A DNA stretch of 64,000 nucleotides from Apricaphanius iberus (GCA_028564705.1 JAPXFQ010000337.1:248001-312000); one strand, 5' to 3'. Positions 46,965 through 58,470 are shown, counted from the stretch's first letter. Notes: generated by a model from the letters alone, not told the origin. Translations and numbers: made by a program.

Positions 46965-48068
46965 TACACATCAAGATGGGTAAAACACAGTTATATCGAT
47001 GAGTGCTGGGTAGATGTAGAACAGACACTATGCAATAAGATAAAACTTTCAGATCTACCTTTTGTTAGCTCAAATATAAAACAAAATGAATGTTTCAAAA
47101 GTATAAATATCAGCTCCTCTCTGACAGCTTGGTGGGAATTTCTTAAAATGACAAAGACCTCACTAGTCCCATGCAGGCGTACACCCATCTGGAATAACCC
47201 GGATATCTTACAAAAAAAATGCATGATTAACTTTCCAGGCTGGAGTTGTAAAGGAATTGAATACCTGGAGCATATATTTGATGGAACAGACTTTATCCCC
47301 TTTAATACATTGGTTACACAATTCGGAATTAACAAGAATAAATTCTTAGAATACCAACAAATTAAATCAATTATAAAAAATAAATTTAGGCTCAATACAG
47401 TTGATTTACAAATTCCAGGAAAAGTTTTAGACTTCCTTAATCTTAACCCTCCCAAACTGCTATCTAAAATATACAAAACATTAAATAGAATAGATGAATC
47501 AATAGCCCTTCCTATTTCAAAATGGGAGATGGACTTGTCCATCTCAATAGACCAAAACCTCTGGTCTCAAATTTCATTAAGAACCTTCAAATTTCTTAAG
47601 AATCCTAATCTACGATTAATACAATATAAAATCCTTCATAGAGTGCATTATACAGGGCAACGGATGTTCAAGATGGGTTATACGCCGTCTGATACCTGTT
47701 TACAATGTACAAGCAATCTACCAGACAATTATATTCATGCTCTTTGGTTCTGCCCACCTGTTAAGAAATATTGGTACCAGATATGTGAAGATCTATCAAA
47801 GTGTCTGAAATGTAATATCACACCTGCTCCCAGAGTTTGCTTGCTGGGAAATATAGATGAAGTTACCATGGATACAAAGTCTATGCAATTATTTTACATC
47901 GCCTTATGCATCGCTAAGAAAAATATCCTCTTGAACTGGAAAAATAAAAATACTCTGAATATTAATCAATATAGAGATCTCCTTCTGGATTACATTGGTT
48001 TAGAAACGGCATCTGCCTCCACATCTGATCAATCTTTCTGGTCACCCTTGATCAGTTCCATCACCTAG
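46965..48068 (+). pseudogene. L1 ORF2 C-terminal part
   Basis: An open frame of about 367 codons runs from the truncation point to TAG at 48066-48068. It starts in RWVKHSYIDECWVD and continues through TPIWNNPDILQKKCM. A zinc-knuckle-like CLQCTSNLPDNYIHALWFC (C-x2-C ... H-x4-C) typical of L1 C-termini follows. The reverse-transcriptase catalytic part is absent here; it is found inverted at 50215-51055. There are no internal stops, so the copy is young or was recently duplicated. Confidence 0.8.
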
Positions 48069-50188
48069 TGGGGTCGGGCCCTTGATTCCGTTCTGTGGGA
48101 CACGGTTGCCGATGTGGAGCTTAAGGGTTGGTGATGACTGCGGGGAGGTCCTTGGGGGTGGGTCCACTTGCGGTTCGGCGATAGGTGCCGAGACCCTCGC
48201 CTGGGGTGGGACTTTGGGGTCTTTGTGTGGTGACTCCTAGTGGCTGCATGCGGCGCCTTAGAGGGGTCGTGCTGGCGGACACGGGTTACTGGCCTGGTGC
48301 TGTGCTGCTCTGGGGGGGTCTGGACTGGGCCTGGGGCTCGGGGTTCTGGGGCGGCGCGCCCCCCGGCTGGGGCCCTGGCGGGGCTTGGCCGGGGGGGGCC
48401 GCTGCCGTCGGTGCCGGCTGGGGGGGGGCTGTGGTCGGCCGGTGGTTGGCGGGCGCTGCTGCCCTTTCCATCTCCCCGGGCTGGTTCCTGTCGCTTGCTC
48501 CCCGGTGGCCGCTTGCCGCGTCCGGGCGTCGGCGAGAGGCCGTGGCGGGTGGCCGGCGTCTCCGGGCCCGACACTGGACATGGCTCCTGGGTCTTGGTCT
48601 TAGCCCTCGCGGGGGTGCTGGGGTGGGGGGCTCTGGCCGGTGTTGGTCGGCCTCCACGGTGACTGACCAGTTGGTGGGGTGTGGGCTGGTGGGTGGACGT
48701 GCTGGGTTCTGTTGCCACCCGGCCATCGGGCGGTAGTAGCAAGGCTGGAGGATGTCGGCCTGGGGATTGGCCGCCCGGGACTTCGGTCTGCTCACGGGCC
48801 TGGCGCGGCATGTCCGGGGTACCCGAGTCGGTGGTGCGCCGGGTTCCGGCCTCGGCCCGGGGGTCCTCGGACGCTGGCGGTGCCTGGGGCGTCTCTTATT
48901 GGCGGGGAGGCTTTTTACCATCTAGCACAGGCGCTCTTTTTAACGGGGTGCGCTTGGGACGGGAGGGGGGAGGGCGTTGAGGGTGAGGGGGGGCTAAACT
49001 CAACCTGGGTGTCTAGTGACATGTGTTTTGTTAGCAGTGTGAATGTTGGGGAGGATTTAGGTATGCCCCTGGCATGGGGGCTGGTGGATTGCCGGGGCCC
49101 CCATGGGGCTCGGCGGTACCGCTGCCGTGGGCCCCGACTGGACGTGCTGGGGCCTCCCACCCCTGGTGGATCGGGCCGAACGGGGGTGCCTATTGGAGTC
49201 AGCAGGGGAGCTGGCTCCCTGGGGTTGGCAATGGTCACCCCAGTTATTTTCTCCCCATCCCCATGCCTCTGTCCACCTGCTCCTTCATTCTACCATTCAC
49301 AAGGCCTTGGGACGTGGGCACGACACTGGGGTGCGGGACGGAGCTTCCGTCTTCGCTACCCGGTGACGGCCTGGGTCCCGATTTTATTGAGCAATTTAGA
49401 CACTACACTTGCAGGGAACGCACATGTAGGGACCTGGCGGTGTGGGGCCACAGGTAAGGAACCGTCAATCCGTCCTACAGGAATCTGACTGTAGGACAAC
49501 TTAGTCAACTTAGTCTGACTTCAATTGAACCAAACTGTGGTGCCGGCACCCACTGGTTAAACGCATCTAGACACTGAGGGCCCGGGGGGGGAGATGGGGG
49601 TACCCGGCAGTATTCCCATGTCCCCCCCCCTCTGTTTTAAGTGCACATTAGAACAACACGCAACAACACCACATTGAGCTGGGGGAGAGAGGCTGGGGGG
49701 TCTTTCCACACCCCTGTTCGTTGGACCATCAGGGGTCGGAGCCCGGATAGAACATCACGCCGTCTGGTCGGGGTCCTGGGCTGGTGGGCTGCTCTTGCCG
49801 GTGTGGGGCCTTGGCGGTCTACTTGTCCCCGTCCTGGTGGGCAAAGGGGTCTGTCTCCTGGGTGCAGGGGCAGGGTTCTCTACTGGGGCGTCTGTCCCTG
49901 GGCCTGGGAGTATGGAGTATAGTGTACGTATGGGGGGTATGAATGAGGGTATAGCGTCCTTTTTTCGTATGTCCTGTATTTGTAAGAATGTGTACACATG
50001 AGAGGGAGGGTACGTATGAGTGTCTCTGTCTGTCTATGTCTACCTGTCAGGTTGGGTGTTTGGCTGCTCTCTGGCCTGATGCATCTTCTTCCCTCCCCGT
50101 CACTCCCCGTCGGTGATGGTTGCTCCCGCCCGCTGGTTGATGATGACTCTCGATGCCTGGGGCTGGGGGTCCCGGTTGCGGCCCGGCT
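48069..50188 (+). other. GC-rich, CpG-rich segment after L1 ORF2
   Basis: The composition changes abruptly at the ORF2 stop, with long G runs (48310-48440) and many CpGs. Frames of up to about 270 codons are open on both strands, but all are Gly/Pro/Arg/Ala-rich and antisense to each other, so they are compositional artefacts. I interpret it as L1 3' untranslated sequence. It contains one half of a 32-bp inverted repeat (49454-49485) and a 29-bp segment (49509-49537) shared with 53319-53347. Confidence 0.6.
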
Positions 50189-50205
50189 GGGGCCGCAACC
50201 GGGAC
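50169..50205. repeat. Perfect 16-bp hairpin at the inversion junction
   Basis: GTCCCGGTTGCGGCCC (50169-50184), loop GGCTG, then the exact complement to 50205. The left arm belongs to the direct repeat; the right arm lies just inside the insert, so the sequence folds back at the junction. Confidence 0.9.
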
Positions 50206-50214
50206 TTTGTCAGG

Positions 50215-51055
50215 TCTTTGTCATTTTAAGAAATTCCCACCAAGCTGTCAGAGAGGAGCTGATATTTATACTTTTGAAACATTCATTTTGTTTTATATTT
50301 GAGCTAACAAAAGGTAGATCTGAAAGTTTTATCTTATTGCATAGTGTCTGTTCTACATCTACCCAGCACTCATCGATATAACTGTGTTTTACCCATCTTG
50401 ATGTGTATTGGAGTCTGTTGGCTAAGAAATAATGACGAAAGTTTGGTAGGTCTAGACCTCCTTTATCTTTGGACTTCTGTAGTGTTTTTAAGCTGATACG
50501 TGGGGGTTTATCTTTCCAAAGGAATTTAGAAACAGAAGAGTCCAGAGATCTAAACCAATCAGGTGATGGTTTGCTTGGGATCATTGAGAATAAATAATTG
50601 ATTCTAGGCAAAACCATCATTTTTATTGTAGCTACCCTTCCAATAAGTGATATTGGAAGGGATTTCCATCTTGCCAGATCATCTTCCACTTTTTTTAAAA
50701 GTGGGACGTAGTTTAGCTTAGATAAGTCTGCCAGTCTTGGTGAGATATGGATACCTAGATATGTAATATTTCCGGACCGGAGCTGTAAAGCAACAGGACT
50801 CTGGTAAGAACAGTTGATTGGAAGGACTGTAGATTTTAACCAATTTATGGAATAGTCTGAAACTCTTGAGTAAGATTTTATTAACTCAATTACCTGATAC
50901 AAGGAAGTTTGTGAATGCTGTAGAAAAAGTAGTACATCATCTGCGTATAAACTGATTTTATGTTCTATTTTGTTGCATTGTATACCTTTAACATTATTAT
51001 TTTGCCTGATTGCTGCTGCTAATGGTTCAATAAAAATAGCAAAGAGGGAGGGAGG
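50215..51055 (-). pseudogene. L1 reverse-transcriptase block, inverted
   Basis: The minus strand reads LFAIFIEPLAAAIRQ, then HKISLYADDVLLFL with the YADD catalytic box (around 50935-50950), NITYLGIHISPRLADL, YLFSMIPSKPSP, FLWKDKPPRISLKTLQ and finally TAWWEFLKMTK. The usual CPLSPLL upstream of LFAIF is cut off at 51055. The last 190 bp (50215-50405) are identical to 46967-47157 in inverse orientation. The piece thus overlaps and precedes, in gene order, the ORF2 part at 46965. It is open throughout but has neither a start nor an end. Confidence 0.8.
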
Positions 51056-51060
51056 TTGAT

Positions 51061-52411
51061 GCTGGTTGATGATGACTCTCGATGCATGGGGCTGGGGGTC
51101 CCGGTTGCGGCCCGGCTCGGTCCTGGTGCATGTCGGGCGGGTCCTGGGTGGTCCGGTGTGTCGGGCGGCCGCTGTTTCGGGCCGATGTCCTCCTTGGATT
51201 GACTGGGGCACCTCTTATGGGGGTGCCGGGTTTGTAGAATAGGTTGGTGCCGTCCGGTGGATCGGTGGGGACCGTGCCTGGCGCCCAGTCCTCCTGCCGG
51301 TTCCAGGACTTCAGCTGGCTGGTCTGTTCGCCTGGTGGGGCTGTCCGGCATTGGCTGGGCCCCTGATCTTGGCGCCCCACGTGGGGCGGGATCTGGACCC
51401 TGGAGCTGGAAGATCTGGATGTCCAGGTGCCGGCTGGGCGCGGCCTGGGGAGGGCGTACATCCGCTGTGGCTCTTGCTGTGGCTCCCTGGCGTGTGGATG
51501 TGTGGAGGCGGGCCGGGTTGTTGGCGGTGGGTACTGGTCCGGGGTGGCGGCGGCGTGTGTTGTCCGTCGGTTGGCTGCGGGTCCTCCTTGCCTGCGGCGG
51601 CGGCGGGGGACCCTTGTCGGCTGGTCACTGGTTGGGGCCCCGCTGGGGGGTGGGGTGCCCCTGGTCCCCGTGGCCTCCGGTTCCTGGTCCGGGCCCGCCC
51701 TGGCGTAGCCGGTTACCGGCGGAGCCCGTGGGCTCGTCACTGCGATCTCTCGGGCCCCAGCATCGCGGCTGGTGGGTGCTCCCCTGGGGCTTCCATCTGT
51801 TCCCCTCTTGGCGGGTGATCGACCCTGCGCTGATCCGCCTGTGGACTCTGTACTCTGTGGGACGCTGGATGCATACATCTCTTGCCTCCTCCATGTCTGT
51901 GCCGATTCCTGTAGGACGGATTGACGGTTCCTTACACCAGCTATCAATCACTTGCATGGGGAAACCTTATTCCGACCTGCATGCTCGCACACACATAGGT
52001 GTGGGGACATAGGTGAGGACGGACATATCTTAAGCTGAGGTTATCATCATTAGTTAGTTGTTCACAGGAGCTTACCAGAAACATTTGTATTATGTTCATT
52101 AATCAATGCTTGTGTGTAGTGAATGTGTAATTCTTTGTTTATTCTACCAGATCCGAACTATTGGTTTGGTTCTGTACACTTTGTTGTTTTTGTTTTGTAT
52201 TACTGTTTCTCTGCCGTCCGGCAGAGGTGGAGGACTGGGATGTTTTCTTGTGTTCTTTATTTGCCTCCCTGTCTTGTGTCGTCGGTTCGCCCCTCTGTTG
52301 GTCCGGTTTCTTTTCTTCACCTTCTTCCTTTCTCCCTTCTTGTCTCAGTTTAATGTCCATGACGTCAGGAAATTGAACCCACAGTAATCACTAATAAAGA
52401 TTTTTCATACA
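51061..52411 (+). other. GC-rich segment and 3' end of the L1
   Basis: GC-rich to about 51960, then of ordinary composition, with a pyrimidine-rich stretch (52290-52345) and AATAAA at 52393. Gly/Arg/Pro-rich frames on both strands are compositional. It contains the other half of the 32-bp inverted repeat (51904-51935). Confidence 0.6.
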
Positions 52412-53071
52412 TATACATCAAGTGGCGTACTACAGCGAAGCTGTAATACTCTGCTTGGGAAAGTAAAACTGTTGGGCTTGTACTTGGTACTCAGACACCA
52501 ATTCTGAGTAGCATACTGCTAGACAGGACACGTTAAAAAAAACAAAAAAAACAAATGCTTAACAAATTTTGTTTTGTTTTGTTTAAATTATTTTTTATTT
52601 TTCCATTATTAGTTGTTTTTTTGCCATTTTAAAGGGAGCCCTACAGTCTCAGCAATGACAATTTTTCTTTAGTTTTTCCATAAATGTATGAGTTTGTTCA
52701 AACTGAACTGTAATATAATCAAACAGAATTGTACTTGCTTTTCCTAACTTCCCAGTGGTGGCTTTCAAACAATCTCCTTTTTTTTATTTGCAGAGCCCGG
52801 CCATTATAATTGCTTTTGACACACACCAACAAATTTCTAAAAAAGACAGCATTTAATGTTTGTTTAATATGCTGAACTTGCTCCTATGGTCTACTCAGAG
52901 ACAAACACAAATCATGTTTTAATTTTTGACAGAAATATCCGTGTTTTTTGGTTTTATTTTTTGAAGGGAATCGAATATGACAGATACAGTATTCTCAAAA
53001 TACCTTGTTAGTGTAATTCTCATTAAGGTGAATAAAGTATTATCTTATTGTGTTCTATTCTTCTTGTATTC
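52412..53071. other. Non-coding stretch
   Basis: AT-rich with A and T runs; nothing recognised. Confidence 0.5.
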
Positions 53072-53520
53072 TTACAGCAAGAAGGTCCTGGGTTCAGTTC
53101 CTGGTCTGAGGTCCTTCTGCATGGAACTTGCATGTTCTTCTTGTGCAGGTCTCGATTCTCTCTAAGTACTCCAGCATTCTCCCACAGCCCCCAAAAATTA
53201 CTATTAAGTTAACTGTTGTCTTAAGTTTGAGTCAGCATGTTTACATGCAGCAAGAGAATGTTGAATGCAACAGACCTTAGTCCTACTGAAATCAGTCTTT
53301 GAAAATGCATGTATACACCTTAGTCTGACTTCAATTGAACCAAACTGGAGTTTCACCCCTGGCCCCTGCCCATAATAAGATGAACGTAAGCGGCCAATCA
53401 GTGCATGCTTGGTTGTCTGTCCTGTGTGTCTCTGTGTTGCCCTGTAATGGACTGATGATTGGTTCAGTGTGTAACCCGCTTCTCCCTAAATGACCAACTC
53501 ATATAGGTAAATGGCTGATC
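53072..53520 (+). mobile_element. tRNA-derived SINE interrupted by a short element
   Basis: The 5' part (53072-53212) carries 'cagcaagaaggtcctgggtt' and 'cattctcccacagccc'. The 3' part (53405-53520) carries 'ggttgtctgtcctgtgtgtc' and 'tgatgattggttcagtgtgt'. Same family as 26569-26934 but without the A box and with a decayed tail. Confidence 0.65.
53213..53404. mobile_element. Short unclassified insertion in the SINE
   Basis: The start (53213-53259) recurs at 56240-56286 and an inner 29 bp (53319-53347) recurs at 49509-49537. Motifs 'tgtttacatgcagcaag' and 'cttcaattgaaccaaactg' suggest a MITE family. No clear inverted ends or target duplication were resolved. Confidence 0.4.
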
Positions 53521-54625
53521 ATGACAAAAAAGATTTAAAAAAAATATTGTCTTTTAAAACTTTTGCACATCTGTTTTCTGATTTAGAAAACTGGGAAAAT
53601 CACTTATTAGAATCTAAACTACTTTACAAACAGACATTACAATTGTTGAGGTTGTCCACTTATCTACGGTCCATTAAAAAATGATCTTGTCTTTTATAAA
53701 TATGCTGTTTATCTACATCACCCACACAAGATCATAGATCCACTTTTTCACATATCCCAGTTTTATTATGCTCAGATCTGTCTCAAAACCTGTTTAGGTA
53801 AGACTGATGCATAAACACAATTACTACTCAGATATGTAAGAGAAAAACATAGCACATCGACTCTAAAATCCCCTGTCCGTCACAATTTTAGAAGGTCAAA
53901 AGCTGCATCGTATCTTTCTTTCTCACTTTTCAGTTCTGACAATCCAATGTTTATCTTCACATCACATTACAGCTGAGCAGGTTTGCAGAGCTGAGAAAGC
54001 AGAACCTGAACTTCTCTCTCAAGTTCTTTTTTTAAATTCTTCAAATAACCACATCCATAACTTTTCTTGTTCAATACTGTGACAGCCTTCTGTACATTTC
54101 TGTGACCAGTCAGTACTTATAAACCCTAGGAGATTTTGAACCATTGGGAAACATCACCTGTGGAGTATAGATTTCTCTGAGTTTAGACTTTAAATCTCAG
54201 CTCATAAGTTAGATTTGTGTGTGCTTAGGGAAAAATCTTAAAACTCACCATTACTTGTGAATTCCAAGCTCACTGTATCTATGCAATTTAGAATGAGATG
54301 TTATGTCGGTGTAGACAGCAGAACACCTGAGGAGAGGTCATATGGCCTGAAATCTTTCTTTCCCTTGTATTTGACAGAGTCGAGCTAGTGGCTTGAATTT
54401 TCTAGCCTTAATGTTTCTATCCTATCCTTTCCACAGAGTGAAATGATTTAACCACAGGATTATATCGGCTTACACTGCAGGCAGAGACATGGGATGACAG
54501 AAATGCTCCACTACTTACCACCGTAAATCAAAACATACACCCACATGAAATGTCATGATTCACTCTTGTACATGATTCCAACTCGTCTACTTAGAATCTA
54601 CAGTTCTTAGATAGGCAACATATAC
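53521..54625. other. Non-coding stretch
   Basis: Nothing recognised. Confidence 0.5.
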
Positions 54626-54718
54626 AGTGCCTATAAAAAACTAATTTTATTTTAAATATTTTATTAAATTATAATTTTTGGAGAAACCTGTTTCCACTTT
54701 GACACTAAAGGGTTTTTA
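54626..54718. mobile_element. Tc1/mariner-like end
   Basis: 'acagtgcctataaaaaacta' and 'actttgacactaaagggttt' resemble the terminal region of a fish Tc1-like family. The rest is absent, and an L2 tail follows directly. Confidence 0.35.
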
Positions 54719-55115
54719 TTTCAATTCACTTCAGTTTATTTATATAGCACAAATTGATTACTGTTGTGATTTCAAGGCACTTTACAAGAAAAGCCATTTA
54801 AATTCAGTTGTACATACAATACAATCATTTTAAAATGTTTCTGTTTAGGGATTCACAGCATATTCTGTCGAGTCAGTGACTTACAGAATTTAGTCCTCCC
54901 GTATGAACATATAGCGACATTAGACAGTCGCCTGCGTTTTGTCGACTTCACAGCAATCCCTCATACTGAGCAAGTATGTAGCAACAGTGGAGAGGAAAAA
55001 CCCCTCTAACAGGAAGAAATCTCCAGCAGAACCTGGATCACTACCTGCAGTCCCCCACAACCTACTGTGGGTTCAAAAGCTGGAGCAGACACAGAAAGAA
55101 CAAAAGGAAGTGATG
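54719..55115 (-). mobile_element. L2 3' untranslated region, 5'-truncated copy
   Basis: The complement aligns with 44810-45117 of the larger L2. Shared segments correspond to 'gcaatccctca.actgagcaag' and 'cagcagaacctgg', and it ends in 'aattcacttcagtttattta'. No coding sequence is left. Confidence 0.7.
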
Positions 55116-56239
55116 TTAGAGTATGCTCTATATTAAAGAAAGTTGATATCAGGACACAGAGGACATTCAGTCATTGTTGACCATGAATGATTTATAAAAG
55201 CAATATAAGGGTAAAACATCCAAGGGGGGAGTACTTTATATTTTATCTGGAATTCTAAAGATTTGTTTCTATATTGAAGGAGTTTTTTTAAGGTATTATT
55301 TCTAAAATGCCTTTATATCAAAATCAATGTATCAAAGTTATTCTCTATGCTGTCCACACAGACTTGAACTATTGCATGTTAATTTAGGAAGGGTACAAGC
55401 AGCTGAAAAAATACAAACTTTGATGATAAAACATAAAATTACTTAAAAGCTAAAATTCTGGCAGCATTCTGAAAGATTGTACAATTTTTATTTTGGTTCA
55501 GACCACCATTGCTAATCTGATGCACAGATCCATAAATACTTTGTTTTCTTCCAACAGTTTTGTCAACAGAAGCTTTTAATTACCATATATGCAATGCTTA
55601 TATAATACATGGTGGTAGTGAACGGAAGCAGCCAAAATCTGACATTGAAACATATTAATCAGTCCTTGTTTTAATAGAGAGGGTTTACCAAACACCTGAG
55701 ACATGAACAGATTATTTGAAGAGAGGAATACTAAATTCCAGGTATTTTAAGAATTGAGGAATAAACAAAATCTTATGTAAAATAATGGGTATTTGGAGGA
55801 TTTAATATTTATGTCAACAAAACTTGATTAAAGCTGGAATTTAAAATGTTGAAGGTTAGTTCCTGATGAGAATGTTAAAAACATATTAGTATAATCTTGA
55901 CCACCACAACAACAAAATTTCTGGAAATGTTTCATCACTTTGCATCCCTATTCTGAGGACACCATCTATCATCCTGCAAGAAGATCTGAAGTTAGTTTTC
56001 TCACAACAACATGTTGTTTGGTTTAAAAGGGTTACTTCAGGATAATTTTTAACATGTGGTTGTTGAAAGGGAAATGAAATAACTGATACACAGTCAGACT
56101 GTAATACTGACTGATACTGGGAAAAAAAGAAAACAGTTCCCTGCTGCAGCTTATTATCATAGGTAAAACCTTGCAGGGGGAACATATTATAACAATTGAT
56201 TAGATTTATTCATTTAATAATTTAATTAGCAGATCTTAG
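55116..56239. other. Non-coding stretch
   Basis: Nothing recognised. Confidence 0.5.
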
Positions 56240-56286
56240 CTGTTGTCTTAAGTTTGAGTCAGCGTGTTTACATGCAGCAAGAGAAT
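56240..56286. repeat. Second copy of a 47-bp repeat
   Basis: Matches 53213-53259 with one difference; it includes GTTGTCTTAAGTTTGAGTC. The 3 kb separation and divergent flanks indicate dispersed copies of one element. Confidence 0.85.
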
Positions 56287-57885
56287 TTTATTGGTTCAGA
56301 CTGAGGACACATAAAACGTAAAGACCACAATCTAACAACACGCTTTCTTTCTTGAGAAACGTCTTGCTTGTACAGGGGAGACAGCCCCAGTCACCTGATT
56401 GTCTCTCTGACTGGTCTGACTGCGTGACTCTGCTTAAACTATCTCTTGTAGCTGTTTCTGTGGGGCATGCCTAGCCCCTCAGCCTTGAGTTGTTCCTTTA
56501 AAAAACACCACTGAATGTATCTGAAATCTACCAACTGCCAACAAGCGCCTACACATCCATTGAACATTTCTCTGTTGAAAGTCTTTTTATAAAGAAAATA
56601 ATGCAATTTCAGTTTAGAATAAGTTGTCATTTTAGTATGCAAAGGTAATAAAAGTCAAAAAATGAGATAAGTGAAAGCGTATCCCTTCATTCACAGACAC
56701 CTACTGATACAATGAACCTCACCAAGGCCAAGATTTAAAAGCTTCTTGCAGCAAGACAGCAATGCTAACTCTGCCACTATGCAACCCCTACATGCACACA
56801 CAGAAAGATTACAAGAAATTGTAATATATATATATATATATATGTCATATTTTTGTATATGTCAAAAAAGCATGTTTTTTTTTTTTGTCTTTGTGATAAA
56901 AAGTAAACACTGTGATCAATTTTAGGTTGTTCAAGATTAAATTAAAATACATGATCAAATATGGTTTTGGTCTCACATGGATAGAGGGGGGAATTACTAC
57001 CCTTTGGGCTCTCTCTTTGCTTGCAAATGAGGCAGAAGGTTTCTGGGAGCAAGAAAGACAGTCCTGTATTGACAGCAGTCTCAGTGCACAGGCCATAGGT
57101 CGTGAATACACAGTGGGAGGTTACATAGGTAAATGAAATGTGCGACTAAAAGACAAAAGATTGCAAACTGACATCACAAATTGTCCCTAAGTTGTTTTTG
57201 ATGAAAGAAACAACACTTTCATTAAGTTCGATGTGGTTCTGATCTCCTGCTTTGTAATTGTTATTAAAACAAAGCAGTGATGACAAATATTTATTGAAAT
57301 AAATAAAAAAATATTTTTTTTTTATGCTGCATTTACTGACACATTGCCGTAGATCTGCGTTCAACATTGCTAAAAATCTGCCAGGTCATGTGAATAAAAG
57401 AAAAAAAAAATTCTTCATAACCATAGTTCCCTGGAGCCCATTCTGAAATGAACAGTGGGTCTAGAAGTGATCTCCATTTTTCATCAGTGTGCTATTCAAG
57501 CTGGCCGCAGAGTGCTCACAGTGGAAGACAGCAAGCTGGGCCAGCAACCTGCCAGCATCGCAGCATCGCAGTAAAGATGAGCCATAGCAATGTTTCAGCA
57601 CAGAGGGCTGCCACATGGCTGCCTGTGCAAGCTTGTGACTGCCTTCCACAGGCAGGGTGAAAAACAAATGAGTCACTACTCTTCACATTTCAATGTTAAA
57701 CTGAAGATCTGTGCAGTAAGTAATGACTGACCCCTTAATTTTTTTTCTCTGTTATATTGCATGTTAAACCTTCATATTTACAGAAAATATTTCAGAATGC
57801 ACCCAAAAAGGAAAGAAGCAAGGGTTTTTGTTTTTTTATCTACGGTACTATGCACAAGTAATGCTTGGAGCTGGGTTTGTGTAAA
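56287..57885. other. Non-coding stretch with a (TA)n microsatellite
   Basis: (AT)n at about 56824-56842 and T runs near 56876-56886. No gene or element recognised. Confidence 0.5.
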
Positions 57886-58160
57886 ATGGTAAATGGACTG
57901 AACTTATATAGCGCTTTTCTAGTCTTACTGACCACTCAAAGCGCTTTACATTGAAGCCACATTCACACATTCACACTCGCATTCATACACCGACACCCAA
58001 CATGGCTAGGTAGGACAATGTAGAATTTGGGGGTTAATCCAACATCAAGAGTATTGAGTTCCTCCAGTCACATCAACATGTGACTGGAGGAAGCTGGAAT
58101 CAAACCTACGACCCACCGATTGCAAGCCAACTACTCTACCACTGAGCCACAGTCACCCAC
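57886..58160 (-). mobile_element. tRNA-derived SINE with an L2-like tail (second family)
   Basis: On the minus strand the head has an A box TGGCTCAGTGG (58139-58149) and a B-box relative GGTTTGATTCC (58096-58106). The 3' end reads 'aaagcgctatataagttc'-like sequence into 'agtccatttaccattt', the tail shared with L2 LINEs that would supply its reverse transcriptase. A hairpin 'tcacatcaacatgtga' lies at about 58067-58085. Distinct in sequence from the 26569 family. Confidence 0.65.
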
Positions 58161-58470
58161 AACATTAAGCAAGTATAGTGCTGGTTACAGGTCAAGTAAA
58201 TTTTAAGTTTTTCATTATTCATCAATCTTGTGTTTAGGAACGGTATCTTTCAAGAGGTGCCAAGAAGCTCACTCCGTATCACTAAGATGAAGAAAAGCTT
58301 TTTAACAACAGCCAGCATACATCTGTACACTCACAGCACAACCATGCGGGAACATTTTTTTTTTAAATAATTTTATTCCTGTTTTGATCACTCTCAAGCT
58401 CTTTGGTCAACTGTGGTTGTTGTAAAGTGCTTTTTATAAATAAAATGTGATTGATAGATGCAGGAAAGGT
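58161..58470. other. Non-coding stretch
   Basis: Nothing recognised. Confidence 0.5.

Larger units (their letters stand above)
50132..51117. repeat. 57-bp direct repeats flanking the inverted block
   Basis: 50132-50188 and 51061-51117 match with one difference (GATGCCTGG versus GATGCATGG). Between them lie 872 bp that include the inverted RT block. Confidence 0.9.
46963..52411 (+). mobile_element. L1-clade LINE, 5'-truncated and internally rearranged
   Basis: The order on the plus strand is: 3' part of ORF2 (46965-48068), GC-rich sequence (48069-50188), an inverted RT block (50215-51055), GC-rich sequence (51061 on), and a 3' end with AATAAA at 52393-52398. The ORF2 end and the inverted block share about 190 identical bases in opposite orientation. 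The 57-bp direct repeat on both sides of the inverted block suggests it was placed inside a once continuous 3' region. The element type is inferred from the ORF2 sequence; the assignment of the GC-rich part to the same element rests on adjacency and the terminal polyadenylation signal. Confidence 0.65.

Noticed and set aside
46991..47542. 183-codon minus frame
   Set aside because: Antisense shadow of L1 ORF2. Its end recurs at 49998-50381 only because the 190-bp piece is duplicated in inverse orientation.
48065..49488. Long frames on both strands (up to about 270 codons) in the GC-rich L1 region
   Set aside because: Gly/Pro/Arg/Ala-rich, mutually antisense and without motifs; GC-rich DNA has few stop codons by chance.
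51027..52012. 306-codon minus frame and 251-codon plus frame
   Set aside because: Same compositional effect. The first 10 codons at the left edge are L1 RT sequence, the rest is not protein-like.
46963..52422. Target duplication ACATCAAG at both L1 ends (46968 and 52415)
   Set aside because: The left copy is part of the L1 itself, since the inverted piece contains the same bases, so it cannot be counted as duplicated target. At most it is microhomology.
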